Assembly: GCF_904846625.1 (NCBI RefSeq)
Contig: NZ_CAJHBL010000007.1
Location: forward strand, 62,001-126,000
Source of the DNA: Psychrobacter sp. JCM 18900
Lineage (GTDB): Bacteria; Pseudomonadota; Gammaproteobacteria; Pseudomonadales; Moraxellaceae
DNA: 64,000 bases
Reading direction: 5' to 3'
Of this stretch, positions 30,781 through 41,093 are shown piece after piece. The notes beneath the pieces were generated by a model. The model saw nothing but the letters and a program-made list of their open reading frames with translations. It ran no database searches and was not told the origin of the DNA. Each line of letters starts with the position of its first letter. Within the stretch, counting starts at the first letter, position 1. The translations under genes and the position numbers were made by a program.

Positions 30781-31503
30781 ATGGGTCAAAAAGTACATCC
30801 AATCGGAATTCGTCTTGGTGTTGTAAAAAAGCATAACGCAAACTGGTATGCTAACCCTAAACAATACTCAGAATACCTAATCAACGACATTCAAGTTCGT
30901 GAATATCTACGCAAAAAGCTAGACAACGCTATGATCAGCAACATCATGATCGAGCGTCCTACTGGCGCTGCTAAGATTACCATCGCCACTGCGCGTCCTG
31001 GTATTGTTATCGGTAAGAAAGGCGAAGATATCGAAAGACTTCAAAAAGAATTGACCAAAATTATGGGCGTACCTGCTCAGGTCAACATTGAAGAAATCAC
31101 GTCACCTGACCTTGATGCACGTTTGGTAGCAGACGGCATTGGTAGCCAGCTTGAGCGTCGTGTTATGTTCCGTCGTGCTATGAAACGCGCGGTACAGAAC
31201 AGCATGCGTTCTGGTGCTAAAGGTATCAAGGTTGAGCTGTCTGGCCGTCTAGGCGGTGCTGAGATTGCTCGTAGTGAATGGTACCGTGAAGGTCGTGTGC
31301 CATTGCATACACTCCGTGCTGATATTGACTACTCGTCAATTCGTGCAGAGACAACTTACGGCACCATCGGTGTTAAAGTTTGGATTTTCCGTGGCGAAAT
31401 CCTTGACGGTATGAACAGTGTATATAATCCCGTCAAAGAAGAGCAGACTCGTGCGCCAAAACGCCGTGGTCGTGGAAACCGTCGAAACTCAGACAGAGGT
31501 TAA
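30781..31503 (+). CDS. rpsC: 30S ribosomal protein S3
   Basis: S3 lies at the mRNA entry channel and has helicase activity with S4 and S5. The KH domain includes [18 protein letters not shown] (around residues 75-92) and the C-terminal domain ends in a basic tail ([17 protein letters not shown]). The 240 residues are typical. It starts three bases after rplV with AGGAG as the ribosome binding site. Confidence 0.99.
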   Translation: MGQKVHPIGIRLGVVKKHNANWYANPKQYSEYLINDIQVREYLRKKLDNAMISNIMIERPTGAAKITIATARPGIVIGKKGEDIERLQKELTKIMGVPAQVNIEEITSPDLDARLVADGIGSQLERRVMFRRAMKRAVQNSMRSGAKGIKVELSGRLGGAEIARSEWYREGRVPLHTLRADIDYSSIRAETTYGTIGVKVWIFRGEILDGMNSVYNPVKEEQTRAPKRRGRGNRRNSDRG

Positions 31504-31506
31504 ACT

Positions 31507-31920
31507 ATGTTACAGCCAAAACGTACCAAGTTTCGTAAAATGCACAAAGGTCGTAACACTGGGCTAGCTCATCGTGGAAGCACCGTTGCATTCGGACAAA
31601 TTGGTCTAAAATCATTGACGCGTGGTCGTATGACAGCTCGTCAAATCGAAGCAGCACGTCGTACCATCACTCGTAAAATTAAGCGTGGCGGTAAGATTTG
31701 GATTCGTGTATTCCCTGACAAACCAATTACCAACAAACCATTAGAAGTACGTATGGGTAAAGGTAAAGGTCCAGTAGAATATTGGGTATGCGAAATCAAA
31801 CCTGGTAAAGTGCTATATGAAATTGAAGGGGTATCTGAAGAGCTTGCTCGTGATGCATTAACGCTCGCTGCAGCAAAATTGCCCTTTAAAACTACCATTG
31901 TTAAGCGGACGATAATGTAA
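31507..31920 (+). CDS. rplP: 50S ribosomal protein L16
   Basis: L16 organises the A-site region of the 50S subunit. The 137 residues begin [25 protein letters not shown] and include [19 protein letters not shown] and the Arg/Gly-rich region near R81 that is hydroxylated in E. coli. Its stop overlaps the first base of rpmC. Confidence 0.99.
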   Translation: MLQPKRTKFRKMHKGRNTGLAHRGSTVAFGQIGLKSLTRGRMTARQIEAARRTITRKIKRGGKIWIRVFPDKPITNKPLEVRMGKGKGPVEYWVCEIKPGKVLYEIEGVSEELARDALTLAAAKLPFKTTIVKRTIM

Positions 31921-32117
31921 TGAAGATCAGTGAATTACGTGATAAATCATTAGAAGAACTGACCCAGTTACTTGATGAAAAGCAACTTGATGCTTTCCGT
32001 ATTCGTATGGCTAAAGCAACTGGTCAGTTGGGTAATACCCATGAAGTTAGAGCCAATCGTCGCACGATTGCCCAGCTTCAGACTTTGATTAACGAGAAAC
32101 AACGAGGCGACTCATGA
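31920..32117 (+). CDS. rpmC: 50S ribosomal protein L29
   Basis: L29 is a small helical protein beside the tunnel exit, next to L23. The 65 residues read [37 protein letters not shown]... with the conserved [20 protein letters not shown] helix. It overlaps rplP by one base and rpsQ by four. Confidence 0.98.
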   Translation: MKISELRDKSLEELTQLLDEKQLDAFRIRMAKATGQLGNTHEVRANRRTIAQLQTLINEKQRGDS

Positions 32118-32389
32118 GCGATAACAATCAAACAGCTACCAATGCTAGCGTATTGACAGGACGAGTTGTCAGCGACAAGATGGACAAGTCCATCACAGTT
32201 TTGATTGAGCGTCTGGTTCGTCATCCTTTGTATGGCAAGCAGCTTCGTCGTTCTACGAAAATCAAAGCTCATGATGAGAATAACGTTTGCCAACAAGGCG
32301 ACCTTGTCCGCATCAAAGAAACGCGTCCAATCTCAAAAACTAAGTCTTGGACTTTAGTTGATGTGGTTGAAAAAGTAGAAAAAATCTAA
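32114..32389 (+). CDS. rpsQ: 30S ribosomal protein S17
   Basis: S17 is a primary 16S rRNA binder of the 30S body. The 91 residues carry [29 protein letters not shown] and [21 protein letters not shown]. The start overlaps the rpmC stop (ATGA). It is the last gene of the classical S10 operon; the 183-base gap that follows holds a promoter candidate. Confidence 0.99.
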   Translation: MSDNNQTATNASVLTGRVVSDKMDKSITVLIERLVRHPLYGKQLRRSTKIKAHDENNVCQQGDLVRIKETRPISKTKSWTLVDVVEKVEKI

Positions 32390-32394
32390 GTAAA

Positions 32395-32423
32395 TTGCAT
32401 TAAAAGCCAGAAGCTGTTAAAAT
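32395..32423 (+). promoter_or_regulatory. Candidate spc operon promoter
   Basis: TTGCAT (32395-32400), an exact 17-base spacer, and TAAAAT (32418-32423) lie just after rpsQ and about 150 bases before rplN. In E. coli the spc operon also begins at rplN, so the position fits a conserved transcription unit boundary. No terminator is evident before it. Confidence 0.6.
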
Positions 32424-32572
32424 AGCCGCCTTTTTAAGGATGCTGATTGCGCCGAGCGTATATCACTCACATTAAGAGTAAGTCGCGGTTATTTATATTA
32501 AAATGCCGTCCTACTCATTCTGTGCTAGCGGCAGCAACTGGTTTTTATTGCTCATACGTGTGGAGTAACGCT

Positions 32573-32941
32573 ATGATTCAGGTTGAGTCAATGCTGGAAG
32601 TTGCAGACAATAGCGGTGCAAGGCGAGTTCAGTGCATTAAAGTACTGGGTGGTTCTCATCGTCGTTATGCATCAGTTGGCGACATTATTAAAGTAACGGT
32701 TAAAGAAGCCATTCCTCGTGGTCGTGTTAAAAAAGGCGACGTGATGAATGCAGTAGTTGTACGTACCAAAAAAGGCGTTCGTCGTCCAGATGGTTCTGTG
32801 TTACGTTTTGACGACAATGCTGCAGTATTGTTGAACCAAAACAAAGCGCCGATTGCAACTCGTATTTTTGGACCGGTAACTCGTGAACTACGTGGTGATC
32901 AGTTTATGAAAATTGTATCACTAGCACCAGAAGTATTGTGA
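32573..32941 (+). CDS. rplN: 50S ribosomal protein L14
   Basis: L14 forms an intersubunit bridge with 16S rRNA helix 44. I use the ATG giving [33 protein letters not shown], 122 residues, the standard length; an in-frame upstream extension of 42 codons has no homology to the family. GGAGTAA lies before this ATG. Confidence 0.98.
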   Translation: MIQVESMLEVADNSGARRVQCIKVLGGSHRRYASVGDIIKVTVKEAIPRGRVKKGDVMNAVVVRTKKGVRRPDGSVLRFDDNAAVLLNQNKAPIATRIFGPVTRELRGDQFMKIVSLAPEVL

Positions 32942-32949
32942 GGTAATCC

Positions 32950-33267
32950 ATGTCAAAATTACGTAAAGGCGATACAGTTATCGTGATTGCTGGGAAAGAC
33001 AAAGGCAAGCAAGGTACTGTACAAGCTGTAAAAAACGATCGTATTAAAGTTGAAGGCATTAATATTGTCACTAAACATCAGAAGCCAAATCAGGCAACTG
33101 GCGTTGAAGGTGGCATTCTTAAGCAAGAAGCTTTTCTGCATATCTCAAATGTCGCAATCTTAAATGCGCAAACCCAAAAAGCAGACCGTATTACTTATCA
33201 GTTTGGCGAAGACGGCAAGAAACAACGCGTCTATCGTTCAAGCGGTGAAGTAGTGGCGACTGCGTAA
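32950..33267 (+). CDS. rplX: 50S ribosomal protein L24
   Basis: L24 initiates 50S assembly and sits near the tunnel exit. The KOW motif is at the N-terminus (RKGDTVIVIAGKDKGKQGTVQAV), and HQKPNQATGVEGGILKQEAFLHISNVAI follows. The 105 residues are normal. It begins eight bases after rplN. Confidence 0.99.
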   Translation: MSKLRKGDTVIVIAGKDKGKQGTVQAVKNDRIKVEGINIVTKHQKPNQATGVEGGILKQEAFLHISNVAILNAQTQKADRITYQFGEDGKKQRVYRSSGEVVATA

Positions 33268-33288
33268 GACACTAAGGGTGTAATGGTA

Positions 33289-33825
33289 ATGGCAAGATTA
33301 AAATCTTTATATAATGATGAACTAAAGCAGCAAATCAAAGAAGAGCTTGGTTTGGCAAATGTGATGCAAGTGCCTAAAATCACTAAAATCACACTTAACA
33401 TGGGTGTAGGCGGCGCGTCTCAAGACAAGAAATTGTTGGAAGGTGCTGTAGCTGATATGACCGCGATTGCTGGTCAAAAACCTGTTGTCACCAAAGCGCG
33501 TAAATCAGTTGCTGGCTTTAAGATTCGTGAAGAATGGCCAATTGGCTGTAAAGTAACGCTACGCGGTGAGCAAATGTACGAATTTTTAGATCGTCTCGTT
33601 GCCATTGCAATTCCTCGTATTCGTGATTTCCGCGGTTTTTCACCTAAAGCCTTTGACGGACGTGGTAACTACTCATTGGGTATCAAAGAACAAATCGTAT
33701 TCCCAGAAGTAGATTTTGACAAGATTGATCGTATCCGTGGTATGGATGTGACAATCACCACGTCAGCTCAATCTGATGAAGAAGGTCGTGCGTTGCTTAA
33801 AGCATTCGGCTTCCCATTTAAATAA
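33289..33825 (+). CDS. rplE: 50S ribosomal protein L5
   Basis: L5 binds 5S rRNA and contacts the P-site tRNA. The start [20 protein letters not shown] gives 178 residues, matching the family. An in-frame ATG six bases upstream is too close to the AAGGG ribosome binding site to be favoured, though it cannot be excluded. Motifs [20 protein letters not shown] and [26 protein letters not shown] are clear. Confidence 0.97.
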   Translation: MARLKSLYNDELKQQIKEELGLANVMQVPKITKITLNMGVGGASQDKKLLEGAVADMTAIAGQKPVVTKARKSVAGFKIREEWPIGCKVTLRGEQMYEFLDRLVAIAIPRIRDFRGFSPKAFDGRGNYSLGIKEQIVFPEVDFDKIDRIRGMDVTITTSAQSDEEGRALLKAFGFPFK

Positions 33826-33837
33826 GGTAAAGACGTT

Positions 33838-34143
33838 ATGGCAAAGAAGAGCATGATTAACCGCGAATTAAAGCGCGAAAAAATGGTTGCTAAATATGCT
33901 GAAAAGCGTATCAAGCTAAAAGAAACTATCAGTGATATGACTGCAAGTGACGAAACTCGTATGGAAGCGATGTTAGAGCTACAAGCTCTTCCACGCAACT
34001 CATCACCAGTACGTCTGCGTAATCGTTGTGCTATCACCGGTCGTCCTCACGGTTACTTCCGCAAGTTTGGCTTGTCACGCAATATGCTGCGTGAGCGTGT
34101 CATGCAAGGCGATGTGCCTGGTGTTCGTAAAGCAAGCTGGTAA
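33838..34143 (+). CDS. rpsN: 30S ribosomal protein S14 (zinc-free type)
   Basis: S14 belongs to the 30S head. The 101-residue length, and the single Cys in [21 protein letters not shown] where the short zinc form has CxxC pairs, mark the long zinc-independent type of most gammaproteobacteria. It lies 12 bases after rplE. Confidence 0.98.
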   Translation: MAKKSMINRELKREKMVAKYAEKRIKLKETISDMTASDETRMEAMLELQALPRNSSPVRLRNRCAITGRPHGYFRKFGLSRNMLRERVMQGDVPGVRKASW

Positions 34144-34154
34144 GGAGTAACTAT

Positions 34155-34553
34155 ATGAGTATGCAAGATACCGTTGGGGATATGCTAACCCGTATCCGTA
34201 ACGCACAAATGGCTAACAAAGTATCGGTAGCAATGCCGAGCTCTAAATTACGTAAATCAATTGCTGATTTACTAGTTAGCGAAGGTTATGTGGCTAGCGC
34301 TGTTGTTGCTGAAGAAGAAAACAACAAAGCAACCCTTACTATTGAATTGAAATATTTCGAAGGCCGTGCTGTCATCGAAACTATCCAACGTTATAGCCGT
34401 CCTGGTTTACGCCAGTTCCGCGGTAAAGACGCTATCCCTACTGTTAAGCAAGGTATGGGTGTTGCTATCGTATCTACTAGCCAAGGTATCATGAGCGATC
34501 GTGCTGCACGCGCTGCTGGTATCGGTGGTGAAATCGTCGCATTTGTAGCGTAA
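34155..34553 (+). CDS. rpsH: 30S ribosomal protein S8
   Basis: S8 is a central-domain 16S rRNA binder and in E. coli the translational repressor of the spc operon. The 132 residues begin [33 protein letters not shown]; the C-terminal RNA-binding part reads [37 protein letters not shown] 176-base gap with a hairpin follows before rplF. Confidence 0.99.
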   Translation: MSMQDTVGDMLTRIRNAQMANKVSVAMPSSKLRKSIADLLVSEGYVASAVVAEEENNKATLTIELKYFEGRAVIETIQRYSRPGLRQFRGKDAIPTVKQGMGVAIVSTSQGIMSDRAARAAGIGGEIVAFVA

Positions 34554-34657
34554 GCTATACGACGATGAAGTCTATTTGATGGTTGTTAGGCTTCTATTGG
34601 TTGAGTAATATTAAATTATTTCGAATTGATAGATGTCTAACACAGTCAACTATGCTA

Positions 34658-34689
34658 AACTAACACGCTTTTTAGCCTGTTAGTTTTTT
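34658..34689 (+). terminator. Terminator-like hairpin inside the spc operon
   Basis: AACTAACA (34658-34665) and TGTTAGTT (34678-34685) form an 8-bp stem with a 12-base loop, followed directly by T residues. It lies between rpsH and rplF, where readthrough would be required. It may be an attenuator, or a partial terminator followed by a local promoter. Confidence 0.55.
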
Positions 34690-34729
34690 CGCTAATATAA
34701 AGAAGTTAAATTTTTTAAGGAATATTCCT

Positions 34730-35263
34730 ATGTCTCGTGTGGCTAAAGCCCCAGTGACGCTGCCAAACGGCGTAAGCGTTACTTTGAACGATCGGCAGGT
34801 CGAAGTTAAAGGCAAGAACGGTTCTATGTCTTTACGCCTGCATGAATTGGTCGAGCTGAAACAGGAAGATGATGCTATCATTTTCTCACCTACAGTCGAT
34901 TCAAAAGAAGCTATGATGCACACTGGCACCATGCGCGCTCTTGTTAACAACTATGTTACTGGCGTGAACGAAGGCTTTGAAAGACGTCTTCAGTTGATTG
35001 GTGTTGGTTATCGCGCGCAAGTTACTGGTAACAAAGTAACCTTGAACGTTGGTTATTCTCATCCAGTAGAGTATACGTTACCTGAAGGTGTATCAGCTGA
35101 AACGCCAACGCAAACTGAAATTGTTTTGAAATCAAACAATAAGCAGCAGCTTGGTCAAGCAGCCGCCAACATCCGTGGTTTCCGCCCACCTGAGCCTTAC
35201 AAAGGCAAAGGTATTCGTTATAGTGACGAGCATGTGATTCGCAAAGAAGCTAAGAAAAAATAA
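34730..35263 (+). CDS. rplF: 50S ribosomal protein L6
   Basis: L6 lies near the sarcin-ricin loop and the factor-binding site. It has two repeats of a similar fold; the second carries [28 protein letters not shown] and the conserved [19 protein letters not shown]. The 177 residues are typical. AAGGAATATTCCT precedes the ATG; this is a small dyad that could hide the ribosome binding site. Confidence 0.98.
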   Translation: MSRVAKAPVTLPNGVSVTLNDRQVEVKGKNGSMSLRLHELVELKQEDDAIIFSPTVDSKEAMMHTGTMRALVNNYVTGVNEGFERRLQLIGVGYRAQVTGNKVTLNVGYSHPVEYTLPEGVSAETPTQTEIVLKSNNKQQLGQAAANIRGFRPPEPYKGKGIRYSDEHVIRKEAKKK

Positions 35264-35274
35264 GGTGAGTTGAA

Positions 35275-35625
35275 ATGTTTGATAAAAAAGCAGCTCGTCT
35301 GCGTCGAGCTAAGAAAACACGCGCGCATATCCGTTTCTTAGGCGTTCATCGCTTAACGGTTAACCGCACGTCAAAACATATTTATGCCCAGATTATCTCT
35401 CCAAATGGTGGTGAAGTGATTGCTCAGGCATCTACCTTAGACAGCAGCTTGCGTTCAGGCGCGACTGGTAATGCTGATTCAGCAACGTCTGTAGGCCAAA
35501 TGATCGCAGAACGCGCAAAAGCAGCTGGCATTACTAAAGTTGCCTTTGACCGTAGTGGTTTCAAATATCATGGTCGAGTTAAAGCTTTAGCAGAAGCTGC
35601 TCGCGAAAACGGATTGGAGTTTTAA
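35275..35625 (+). CDS. rplR: 50S ribosomal protein L18
   Basis: L18 delivers 5S rRNA to the 50S subunit with L5. The basic N-terminus ([38 protein letters not shown]) and C-terminal [27 protein letters not shown] are the family signatures. Length 116 is normal. It starts 11 bases after rplF. Confidence 0.99.
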   Translation: MFDKKAARLRRAKKTRAHIRFLGVHRLTVNRTSKHIYAQIISPNGGEVIAQASTLDSSLRSGATGNADSATSVGQMIAERAKAAGITKVAFDRSGFKYHGRVKALAEAARENGLEF

Positions 35626-35627
35626 TC

Positions 35628-36143
35628 ATGGCTAGAAATGATAAAAATGATAAAAATGAACAGACTGACGGTCTAGTAGAACGCTTAGTTACCGTTGATC
35701 GCGTAGCGAAAGTTGTTAAAGGTGGTCGTATTTTCTCTTTCACTGCATTGACTGTAGTGGGCGATGGCAATGGTCGTGTTGGTTTTGGTCGCGGTAAAGC
35801 ACGTGAAGTGCCAGCTGCTATCCAAAAAGCACTAGAAGCTGCCAAACGTAATATGATTACTGTTGAGCTAAATGATGCAACTTTGCATCATCCAATCAAA
35901 GCACGTCATGGTGCTAGTAAAGTCTATATGCAACCTGCGTCTGAAGGTACTGGCGTAATCGCTGGTGGCGCAATGCGTGCTGTATTAGAAGTTGCTGGTG
36001 TCAAAGATGTTTTGACTAAATGTTATGGTTCTACCAATACTGCTAACGTTGTTCGCGCAACGTTTAACGGTTTACGTGATATGTCAACTCCAGAGAAGAT
36101 GGCAGCTAAACGTGGTAAATCTGTAGACGAAATCTTGGGTTAA
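35628..36143 (+). CDS. rpsE: 30S ribosomal protein S5
   Basis: S5 is involved in mRNA entry and decoding accuracy. The double-stranded RNA-binding part [47 protein letters not shown] contains the loop altered in spectinomycin resistance; here it is wild type in appearance. The N-terminus is Asn/Asp/Lys-rich ([14 protein letters not shown]). It is 171 residues and starts two bases after rplR. Confidence 0.99.
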   Translation: MARNDKNDKNEQTDGLVERLVTVDRVAKVVKGGRIFSFTALTVVGDGNGRVGFGRGKAREVPAAIQKALEAAKRNMITVELNDATLHHPIKARHGASKVYMQPASEGTGVIAGGAMRAVLEVAGVKDVLTKCYGSTNTANVVRATFNGLRDMSTPEKMAAKRGKSVDEILG

Positions 36144-36163
36144 CTTAGACTAGGTGAGTTACG

Positions 36164-36343
36164 ATGAAAAAAATGAAAGTCACTCAATTTAAATCGGGTG
36201 CCCATCGCCTAAAGAGCCACAAAGCGAGCTTGAAAGGATTGGGTTTACGCCGTATTAATCATACTGTAGTAGTAGAAGATACTCCTTCGACTCGTGGTAT
36301 GGTCAATCGCGTTAACTACATGGTAAAAGTGGAGGAAGCGTAA
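36164..36343 (+). CDS. rpmD: 50S ribosomal protein L30
   Basis: L30 is a small 50S protein, 59 residues here, short enough to be missed by a length filter of 60. The frame reads [20 protein letters not shown], then [21 protein letters not shown] and [18 protein letters not shown], a clear match to the family. AGGTGAG precedes the ATG. Its TAA overlaps the rplO start (TAATG). Confidence 0.97.
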   Translation: MKKMKVTQFKSGAHRLKSHKASLKGLGLRRINHTVVVEDTPSTRGMVNRVNYMVKVEEA

Positions 36344-36783
36344 TGGGTCTTAGATTAAATGAATTATCACCAGGTGTTGGCGCAAAGAAAACTGCCCAGC
36401 GTCGTGGTCGTGGTATCGGTTCAGGTCTTGGTAAGACTGGTGGTCGTGGTGTAAAAGGTCAGAAATCTCGTTCAGGTTCTAGCATTCGCTCAGGATTTGA
36501 AGGTGGTCAGATGCCTCTATATCGTCGTCTACCAAAATTTGGTTTTACCAGTAAACTGGCTATGAAGACTGCTGAAGTACGTCTTTCTGAACTGAATAAA
36601 ATTGAAGGCGATGTAGTTAGCCTTGAAACACTTAAAGCTGCTAACCTTATCCGTCACGATATGAAACGTGCTCGTGTAATGCTATCAGGCGAAGTCACTA
36701 AAGCTTATACTTTCAAAGGTATTAAAGTGACTAAAGGTGCTAAGCAAGCTATCGAAGCTGCTGGTGGTAGCATCGAGGAGTAG
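36343..36783 (+). CDS. rplO: 50S ribosomal protein L15
   Basis: L15 is a late-assembly 50S protein. The Gly/Arg-rich N-terminal extension ([36 protein letters not shown]) threads into rRNA, followed by [17 protein letters not shown]. The 146 residues are typical. The start overlaps the rpmD stop by one base. Confidence 0.99.
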   Translation: MGLRLNELSPGVGAKKTAQRRGRGIGSGLGKTGGRGVKGQKSRSGSSIRSGFEGGQMPLYRRLPKFGFTSKLAMKTAEVRLSELNKIEGDVVSLETLKAANLIRHDMKRARVMLSGEVTKAYTFKGIKVTKGAKQAIEAAGGSIEE

Positions 36784-36787
36784 TAAC

Positions 36788-38134
36788 GTGTCAAAACAAT
36801 CAATGTCATCGGCTGGTATACCGCTTAATCCATTCGCATTTATACGTAAGTATGATGAGCTATGGACGCGTTTATTATTTTTAATCGGCGCATTGATTGT
36901 TTATCGTTTAGGGTCACATATTCCAGTTCCGGGTATCAACCCAGTTAACTTGGCTGATCTGTTTTCGCGCAACGAAAACACCATTCTGAGCATGTTTAAT
37001 ATGTTCTCAGGTGGTGCACTAGAGCGTATGTCTATCATGGCACTTGGTATTATGCCATATATCTCAGCATCGATTATCGTACAGATGATGTCTGCAGTAT
37101 TGCCATCGCTTGAAGCCCTCAAAAAAGAAGGTGAAGCGGGACGACGCAAGCTAAACAAGTACACCCGTCAGGGAACGCTTGCTTTAGCCCTAGTACAGTC
37201 ATTAGGAATGTGTGCCGGCTTAATCAGCCAAAACCTTACTTTATCTACTGGTCTTACCTTTTATATTCCAGCTGTTACTTCTTTAGTAGCAGGCGCAATG
37301 TTCTTAATGTGGCTTGGTGAGCAGATTACAGAACGTGGCGTAGGTAATGGTATTTCAATGCTCATTTTTGCGAGTATTGTGGCTGGTACGCCAGGTATGA
37401 TTTCGCAGTCTATTGAACAGGTCAATCAAGGTCAGATGAACTTGATTGTGCTATTTATTTTTGTACTGCTAGGTATCGCGGTTACTGCGGGTATCGTTTA
37501 TATTGAACGTGCTCAACGCCGTGTTCCTGTGAACTATGCTCAAAAACAGCAACAAGGTCGCAAAATTTATGCCCAGCAGCAATCACATTTGCCGTTGAAG
37601 CTAAATATGGCAGGGGTTATCCCAGCTATTTTTGCCAGTTCTTTGTTATTGTTTCCTGCAAGTTTAGGGCAGTGGGTTGGTCAATCGACTGATCCCACCT
37701 TTGTACAGAAAATACTTCAAAATATGGCATTGGTACTGTCTCCAGGACAGCCGCTATATTTAGTACTGTTTGGCGCAATGATTATCTTCTTCTGTTATTT
37801 TTATACGGCATTGGTATTTAGTCCGCGTGAAGTAGCAGAGAACCTTAAACGTAGTGGTGCGTATATCCCAGGTATTCGCCCAGGACAACAAACTCAGCGT
37901 TACCTCGATCATGTATTAAACCGACTGACCTTTATTGGCGCGATGTATATGACGGTTATTTGTTTAATGCCAATGGTCGTCCAGTCATCGTTTGGTGTGC
38001 CGTTTCAACTCGGTGGTACGTCTTTACTGATTATGGTGGTTGTGGTAATGGACTTCATCTCGCAGATTCAAGCGCATTTGATGACCCATCAATATCATGA
38101 TCAGACGTTAATTCAATCGCCCACTCAACCTTAA
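36788..38134 (+). CDS. secY: Preprotein translocase subunit SecY
   Basis: SecY is the channel subunit of the SecYEG translocon in the inner membrane. A GTG start ([16 protein letters not shown]) is preferred: GAGGAG lies eight bases upstream and a longer in-frame extension would overlap rplO. An ATG 15 bases further is an alternative. The 448 residues contain about ten membrane segments; the plug region [27 protein letters not shown] and the cytoplasmic loops [13 protein letters not shown] and [23 protein letters not shown] are clear. Confidence 0.97.
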   Translation: MSKQSMSSAGIPLNPFAFIRKYDELWTRLLFLIGALIVYRLGSHIPVPGINPVNLADLFSRNENTILSMFNMFSGGALERMSIMALGIMPYISASIIVQMMSAVLPSLEALKKEGEAGRRKLNKYTRQGTLALALVQSLGMCAGLISQNLTLSTGLTFYIPAVTSLVAGAMFLMWLGEQITERGVGNGISMLIFASIVAGTPGMISQSIEQVNQGQMNLIVLFIFVLLGIAVTAGIVYIERAQRRVPVNYAQKQQQGRKIYAQQQSHLPLKLNMAGVIPAIFASSLLLFPASLGQWVGQSTDPTFVQKILQNMALVLSPGQPLYLVLFGAMIIFFCYFYTALVFSPREVAENLKRSGAYIPGIRPGQQTQRYLDHVLNRLTFIGAMYMTVICLMPMVVQSSFGVPFQLGGTSLLIMVVVVMDFISQIQAHLMTHQYHDQTLIQSPTQP

Positions 38135-38165
38135 ATGAGCGGTACGATATTTCAAGGAGCATGCT

Positions 38166-38282
38166 ATGAAAGTTCAAGCATCAGTTAAAAAGATTTGTGG
38201 TAGCTGTAAAGTTGTGCGCCGTAAAGGCCGTGTACATATTATTTGTACAGCAGAACCTCGCCACAAGCAACGTCAAGGTTAA
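38166..38282 (+). CDS. rpmJ: 50S ribosomal protein L36 (zinc-binding type)
   Basis: A 38-residue protein, below most gene-caller limits: [20 protein letters not shown], then [18 protein letters not shown]. Cys11, Cys14, Cys27 and His33 form the zinc site of the C+ type. CAAGGAG precedes the ATG. It closes the spc cluster after secY, as in E. coli. Confidence 0.97.
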   Translation: MKVQASVKKICGSCKVVRRKGRVHIICTAEPRHKQRQG

Positions 38283-38343
38283 TCTTTAGTATTAGAAAAC
38301 GTTTAGTTTTCACTGCTAATTAAATTAATACTTGAAAAATAAC

Positions 38344-38397
38344 GGCGGATGCGATATCATCCGCCACTTGCCGTGTTTATACAAAATCTTTTATAAT
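38344..38397 (+). promoter_or_regulatory. Hairpin plus candidate alpha operon promoter
   Basis: A perfect 8-bp stem (GGCGGATG 38344-38351, CATCCGCC 38358-38365) without a strong T run is followed by TTGCCG (38368-38373), an 18-base spacer and TATAAT (38392-38397), about 130 bases before rpsM. The hairpin may slow or end the spc transcript, and the promoter would start the alpha operon (rpsM-rpsK-rpsD-rpoA-rplQ). A leader of about 125 bases leaves room for S4-type translational control, which I could not confirm. Confidence 0.55.
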
Positions 38398-38529
38398 AGA
38401 ATCGATGAGCAGACTTATAGTCAACACATCGATAATGACTATAAAAGCTCTAGTATTAACAGCAACAAATCTGAAGAGTAAAGCCTTATCGCTAGATAAC
38501 GCTTATTTTTCTTTAATGGAGAGAAATCA

Positions 38530-38886
38530 ATGGCTCGTATTGCCGGCGTAAACATTCCGGATAATAAGCATGCTGTTATTTCACTAACTTACATCTTTGG
38601 TGTAGGTCGTACCACTGCTCAGAAAATCTTAGAAGCAGTTGGCATCGCCCCTACTACTAAAGTCAGTCAGTTAGATGATACACAGTTAGATGCTATCCGT
38701 GCACAAGTTGCAAATTACATGACTGAAGGTGACCTTCGTCGTGAAGTTTCAATGAACATCAAGCGTTTAGTTGATCTTGGTTGTTACCGTGGCATCCGTC
38801 ATCGTCGTAACCTACCAGTTAGAGGTCAGAACACCAAGAACAACGCTCGTACTCGTAAGGGTCCGACACGCCCTCTCAAAAGATAA
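38530..38886 (+). CDS. rpsM: 30S ribosomal protein S13
   Basis: S13 contacts the P-site tRNA and the 50S subunit (bridge B1). The 118 residues contain [34 protein letters not shown] and the basic tail [34 protein letters not shown] lies just upstream. First gene of the alpha operon. Confidence 0.99.
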   Translation: MARIAGVNIPDNKHAVISLTYIFGVGRTTAQKILEAVGIAPTTKVSQLDDTQLDAIRAQVANYMTEGDLRREVSMNIKRLVDLGCYRGIRHRRNLPVRGQNTKNNARTRKGPTRPLKR

Positions 38887-38906
38887 TTAACTTAGGAAGC
38901 TAAAAG

Positions 38907-39296
38907 ATGGCAAAAGACACTCGCAGTCGCAAAAAGGTGGCTCGTCGTTCAGTATCGGAGGGCATTGCCCATATCCATGCGTCTTTTAATAACACCATTG
39001 TTACGATTACCGATCGTCAAGGTAATGCATTGGCTTGGGCCACTTCAGGTGGACAAGGCTTCCGTGGTTCACGTAAATCTACACCATTTGCAGCTCAGGT
39101 TGCAGCTGAAGTCGCTGGTAAAGCGGCCCAAGAATATGGTGTTAAGAATATCGATGTTTTGGTCAAAGGACCAGGACCGGGTCGTGAGTCTGCGGTAAGA
39201 GCACTAGGTGCATTGGGTTATAAAGTTAACAGCATCTCTGATGTAACCCCAATCCCACACAATGGTTGCCGTGCGCCGAAAAAGCGCCGCGTCTAA
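38907..39296 (+). CDS. rpsK: 30S ribosomal protein S11
   Basis: S11 lies on the platform near the exit of mRNA and the anti-Shine-Dalgarno helix. The 129 residues contain [28 protein letters not shown] and the C-terminal [21 protein letters not shown]. It starts 20 bases after rpsM. Confidence 0.99.
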   Translation: MAKDTRSRKKVARRSVSEGIAHIHASFNNTIVTITDRQGNALAWATSGGQGFRGSRKSTPFAAQVAAEVAGKAAQEYGVKNIDVLVKGPGPGRESAVRALGALGYKVNSISDVTPIPHNGCRAPKKRRV

Positions 39297-39344
39297 TATT
39301 AAAGACGAAGCTTTTTATACTAAAAGCTTATAGGAGACATAACA

Positions 39345-39986
39345 ATGGCCCGCTATATTGGACCAAAACTGAAATTATCACGTCGTGAAGGTACGGATTT
39401 AGGCCTTAAGTCTGGCGTTAAACCGTATGACGTAAAAACGAAGAAAGCTGGTCGTCCACCAGGTCAGCATGGCGTAAGCCGTAACAAGACCTCAGAATAT
39501 GCTCTACAGTTGCGTGAAAAGCAAAAAGTTAAGCGTATTTATGGTGTACTAGAGCGTCAATTCGCGAACTACTATAAAGAAGCTGCTCGTAAGCGTGGAG
39601 CTACTGGTGAAAACTTGCTAGCAATGCTTGAGAGCCGTCTAGATAACGTTGTATATCGCATGGGCTTTGGCTCAACTCGCGCAGAAGCACGTCAGCTAGT
39701 CAGTCATCGTACTGTTATGGTAAAAAAAGCTGGCCGTGATGAGTTTGTTCGTGTGAACATTCCTTCAATTCAGCTTCAAGATGGTGATGTCATCGCTATC
39801 CAAGAGAAATCTCGCGAACAACTACGTATTAAAAACGCTATCGAATTAGCGACACAACGTGGTATTCCAGAATGGCTTGATGTTGACCACAGCAAACTAC
39901 AAGGCACGTTTAAACATGCGCCTGATCGTATTGATCTACCTGCTGAAATCAACGAAAGCTTGATCGTTGAGCTATACTCTAAGTAA
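39345..39986 (+). CDS. rpsD: 30S ribosomal protein S4 (zinc-free type)
   Basis: S4 nucleates 30S assembly and in E. coli represses the alpha operon. The N-terminus [24 protein letters not shown] lacks the Cys cluster of the zinc form. The S4 RNA-binding domain spans about 100-165 ([30 protein letters not shown]). The 213 residues slightly exceed E. coli S4 (206). TAGGAGAC is the ribosome binding site. Confidence 0.99.
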   Translation: MARYIGPKLKLSRREGTDLGLKSGVKPYDVKTKKAGRPPGQHGVSRNKTSEYALQLREKQKVKRIYGVLERQFANYYKEAARKRGATGENLLAMLESRLDNVVYRMGFGSTRAEARQLVSHRTVMVKKAGRDEFVRVNIPSIQLQDGDVIAIQEKSREQLRIKNAIELATQRGIPEWLDVDHSKLQGTFKHAPDRIDLPAEINESLIVELYSK

Positions 39987-40066
39987 TGACGTAATGCTCA
40001 ATGTTATGAAAATGGCATTGAGCAATTAACGTTAATTAAACCAGTTTAATAAATCGAGGTGACATC

Positions 40067-41074
40067 ATGATGCTAAATGCAACTGAGTTTCTAACGCCGA
40101 ATGCCATTAATGTGGATACGGTTAACGAAACGATTGCGAAAGTCACGCTCGAACCGTTAGAACGCGGCTTTGGGCATACCCTAGGTAATGCTCTGCGTCG
40201 CATCTTGTTATCTTCATTACCTGGTGCTGCAGTCATTGAAGCTGAGATTGATGGTGTTGACCATGAATACTCAACGCTTGAAGGTCTGCAAGAAGACGTA
40301 CTTGATTTGCTTTTGAACCTAAAAGGCTTAGCAATTACTCTTCATGACCAAAATGAAGTATTTTTGACCTTGGATAAACAAGGTCCAGGCACTATTACTG
40401 CTGCAGACATCGCGTTGCCGCACAATGTTGACATCATCAATCCAGAATTGGTCTTGGGTACATTGAGCGATCGTGGTCATCTTAAGATGCGTTTGCGTGT
40501 AGTGATGGGTCGTGGATATGAGCCAGCAAACCAGCGCCGTGAAGATGGTGATACTAAAGCAATTGGACGTTTAAAGCTTGATGCAAGTTTTAGTCCTGTG
40601 CTTCGTGTTGCTTATCAGGTTGAGAACGCTCGTGTAGAGCAGCGTACTGATCTTGATCGTCTTATCATTGAGCTTGAAACTAATGGCACTATAGATCCAG
40701 AAGAAGCAATTCGTAAAGCAGCCACTATTTTACAACAACAGATTTCTATCTTTGTTGACCTAGAAGCTGAAGAAGCGCCTGAGCCTGTGAAAGAGAAAGA
40801 AGAGGTTGATCCGGTGCTATTACGCCCTGTGGACGATCTTGAACTAACGGTTCGCTCAGCCAACTGCTTGAAAGCTGAAAACATTTACTATATCGGTGAT
40901 TTGGTACAGCGTTCAGAGACTGAACTTCTAAAAACCCCAAATCTTGGTAAGAAATCATTGACAGAAATCAAGGACGTATTAGCGTCTAAAGATTTAGAGC
41001 TCGGTATGCGCCTAGATAACTGGCCACCAGCTGATTTACGTGTTGATGATCGCTTTTCTTATCGTAGCCGTTAA
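40067..41074 (+). CDS. rpoA: RNA polymerase subunit alpha
   Basis: Alpha dimerises to start RNA polymerase assembly, and its C-terminal domain binds UP elements and activators. The N-terminal domain shows [29 protein letters not shown]; a Glu-rich linker ([17 protein letters not shown]) leads to the C-terminal domain [29 protein letters not shown]...[13 protein letters not shown]. Two ATGs in tandem (40067, 40070) both suit the AGGTG site; I keep the first. The 335 residues are typical. Confidence 0.98.
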   Translation: MMLNATEFLTPNAINVDTVNETIAKVTLEPLERGFGHTLGNALRRILLSSLPGAAVIEAEIDGVDHEYSTLEGLQEDVLDLLLNLKGLAITLHDQNEVFLTLDKQGPGTITAADIALPHNVDIINPELVLGTLSDRGHLKMRLRVVMGRGYEPANQRREDGDTKAIGRLKLDASFSPVLRVAYQVENARVEQRTDLDRLIIELETNGTIDPEEAIRKAATILQQQISIFVDLEAEEAPEPVKEKEEVDPVLLRPVDDLELTVRSANCLKAENIYYIGDLVQRSETELLKTPNLGKKSLTEIKDVLASKDLELGMRLDNWPPADLRVDDRFSYRSR

Positions 41075-41093
41075 ACTTTAAGGATTTTTGACT

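Noticed and set aside
32447..32572. N-terminal extension of L14
   Set aside because: No similarity to L14 and no ribosome binding site; it covers the probable leader of the spc operon.
36737..36787. Upstream in-frame extension of secY
   Set aside because: It overlaps rplO out of frame and lacks family similarity; GAGGAG is properly placed for the GTG at 36788.
38283..38343. Possible additional small ribosomal gene after rpmJ
   Set aside because: No start codon with a ribosome binding site and no frame of more than a few codons.
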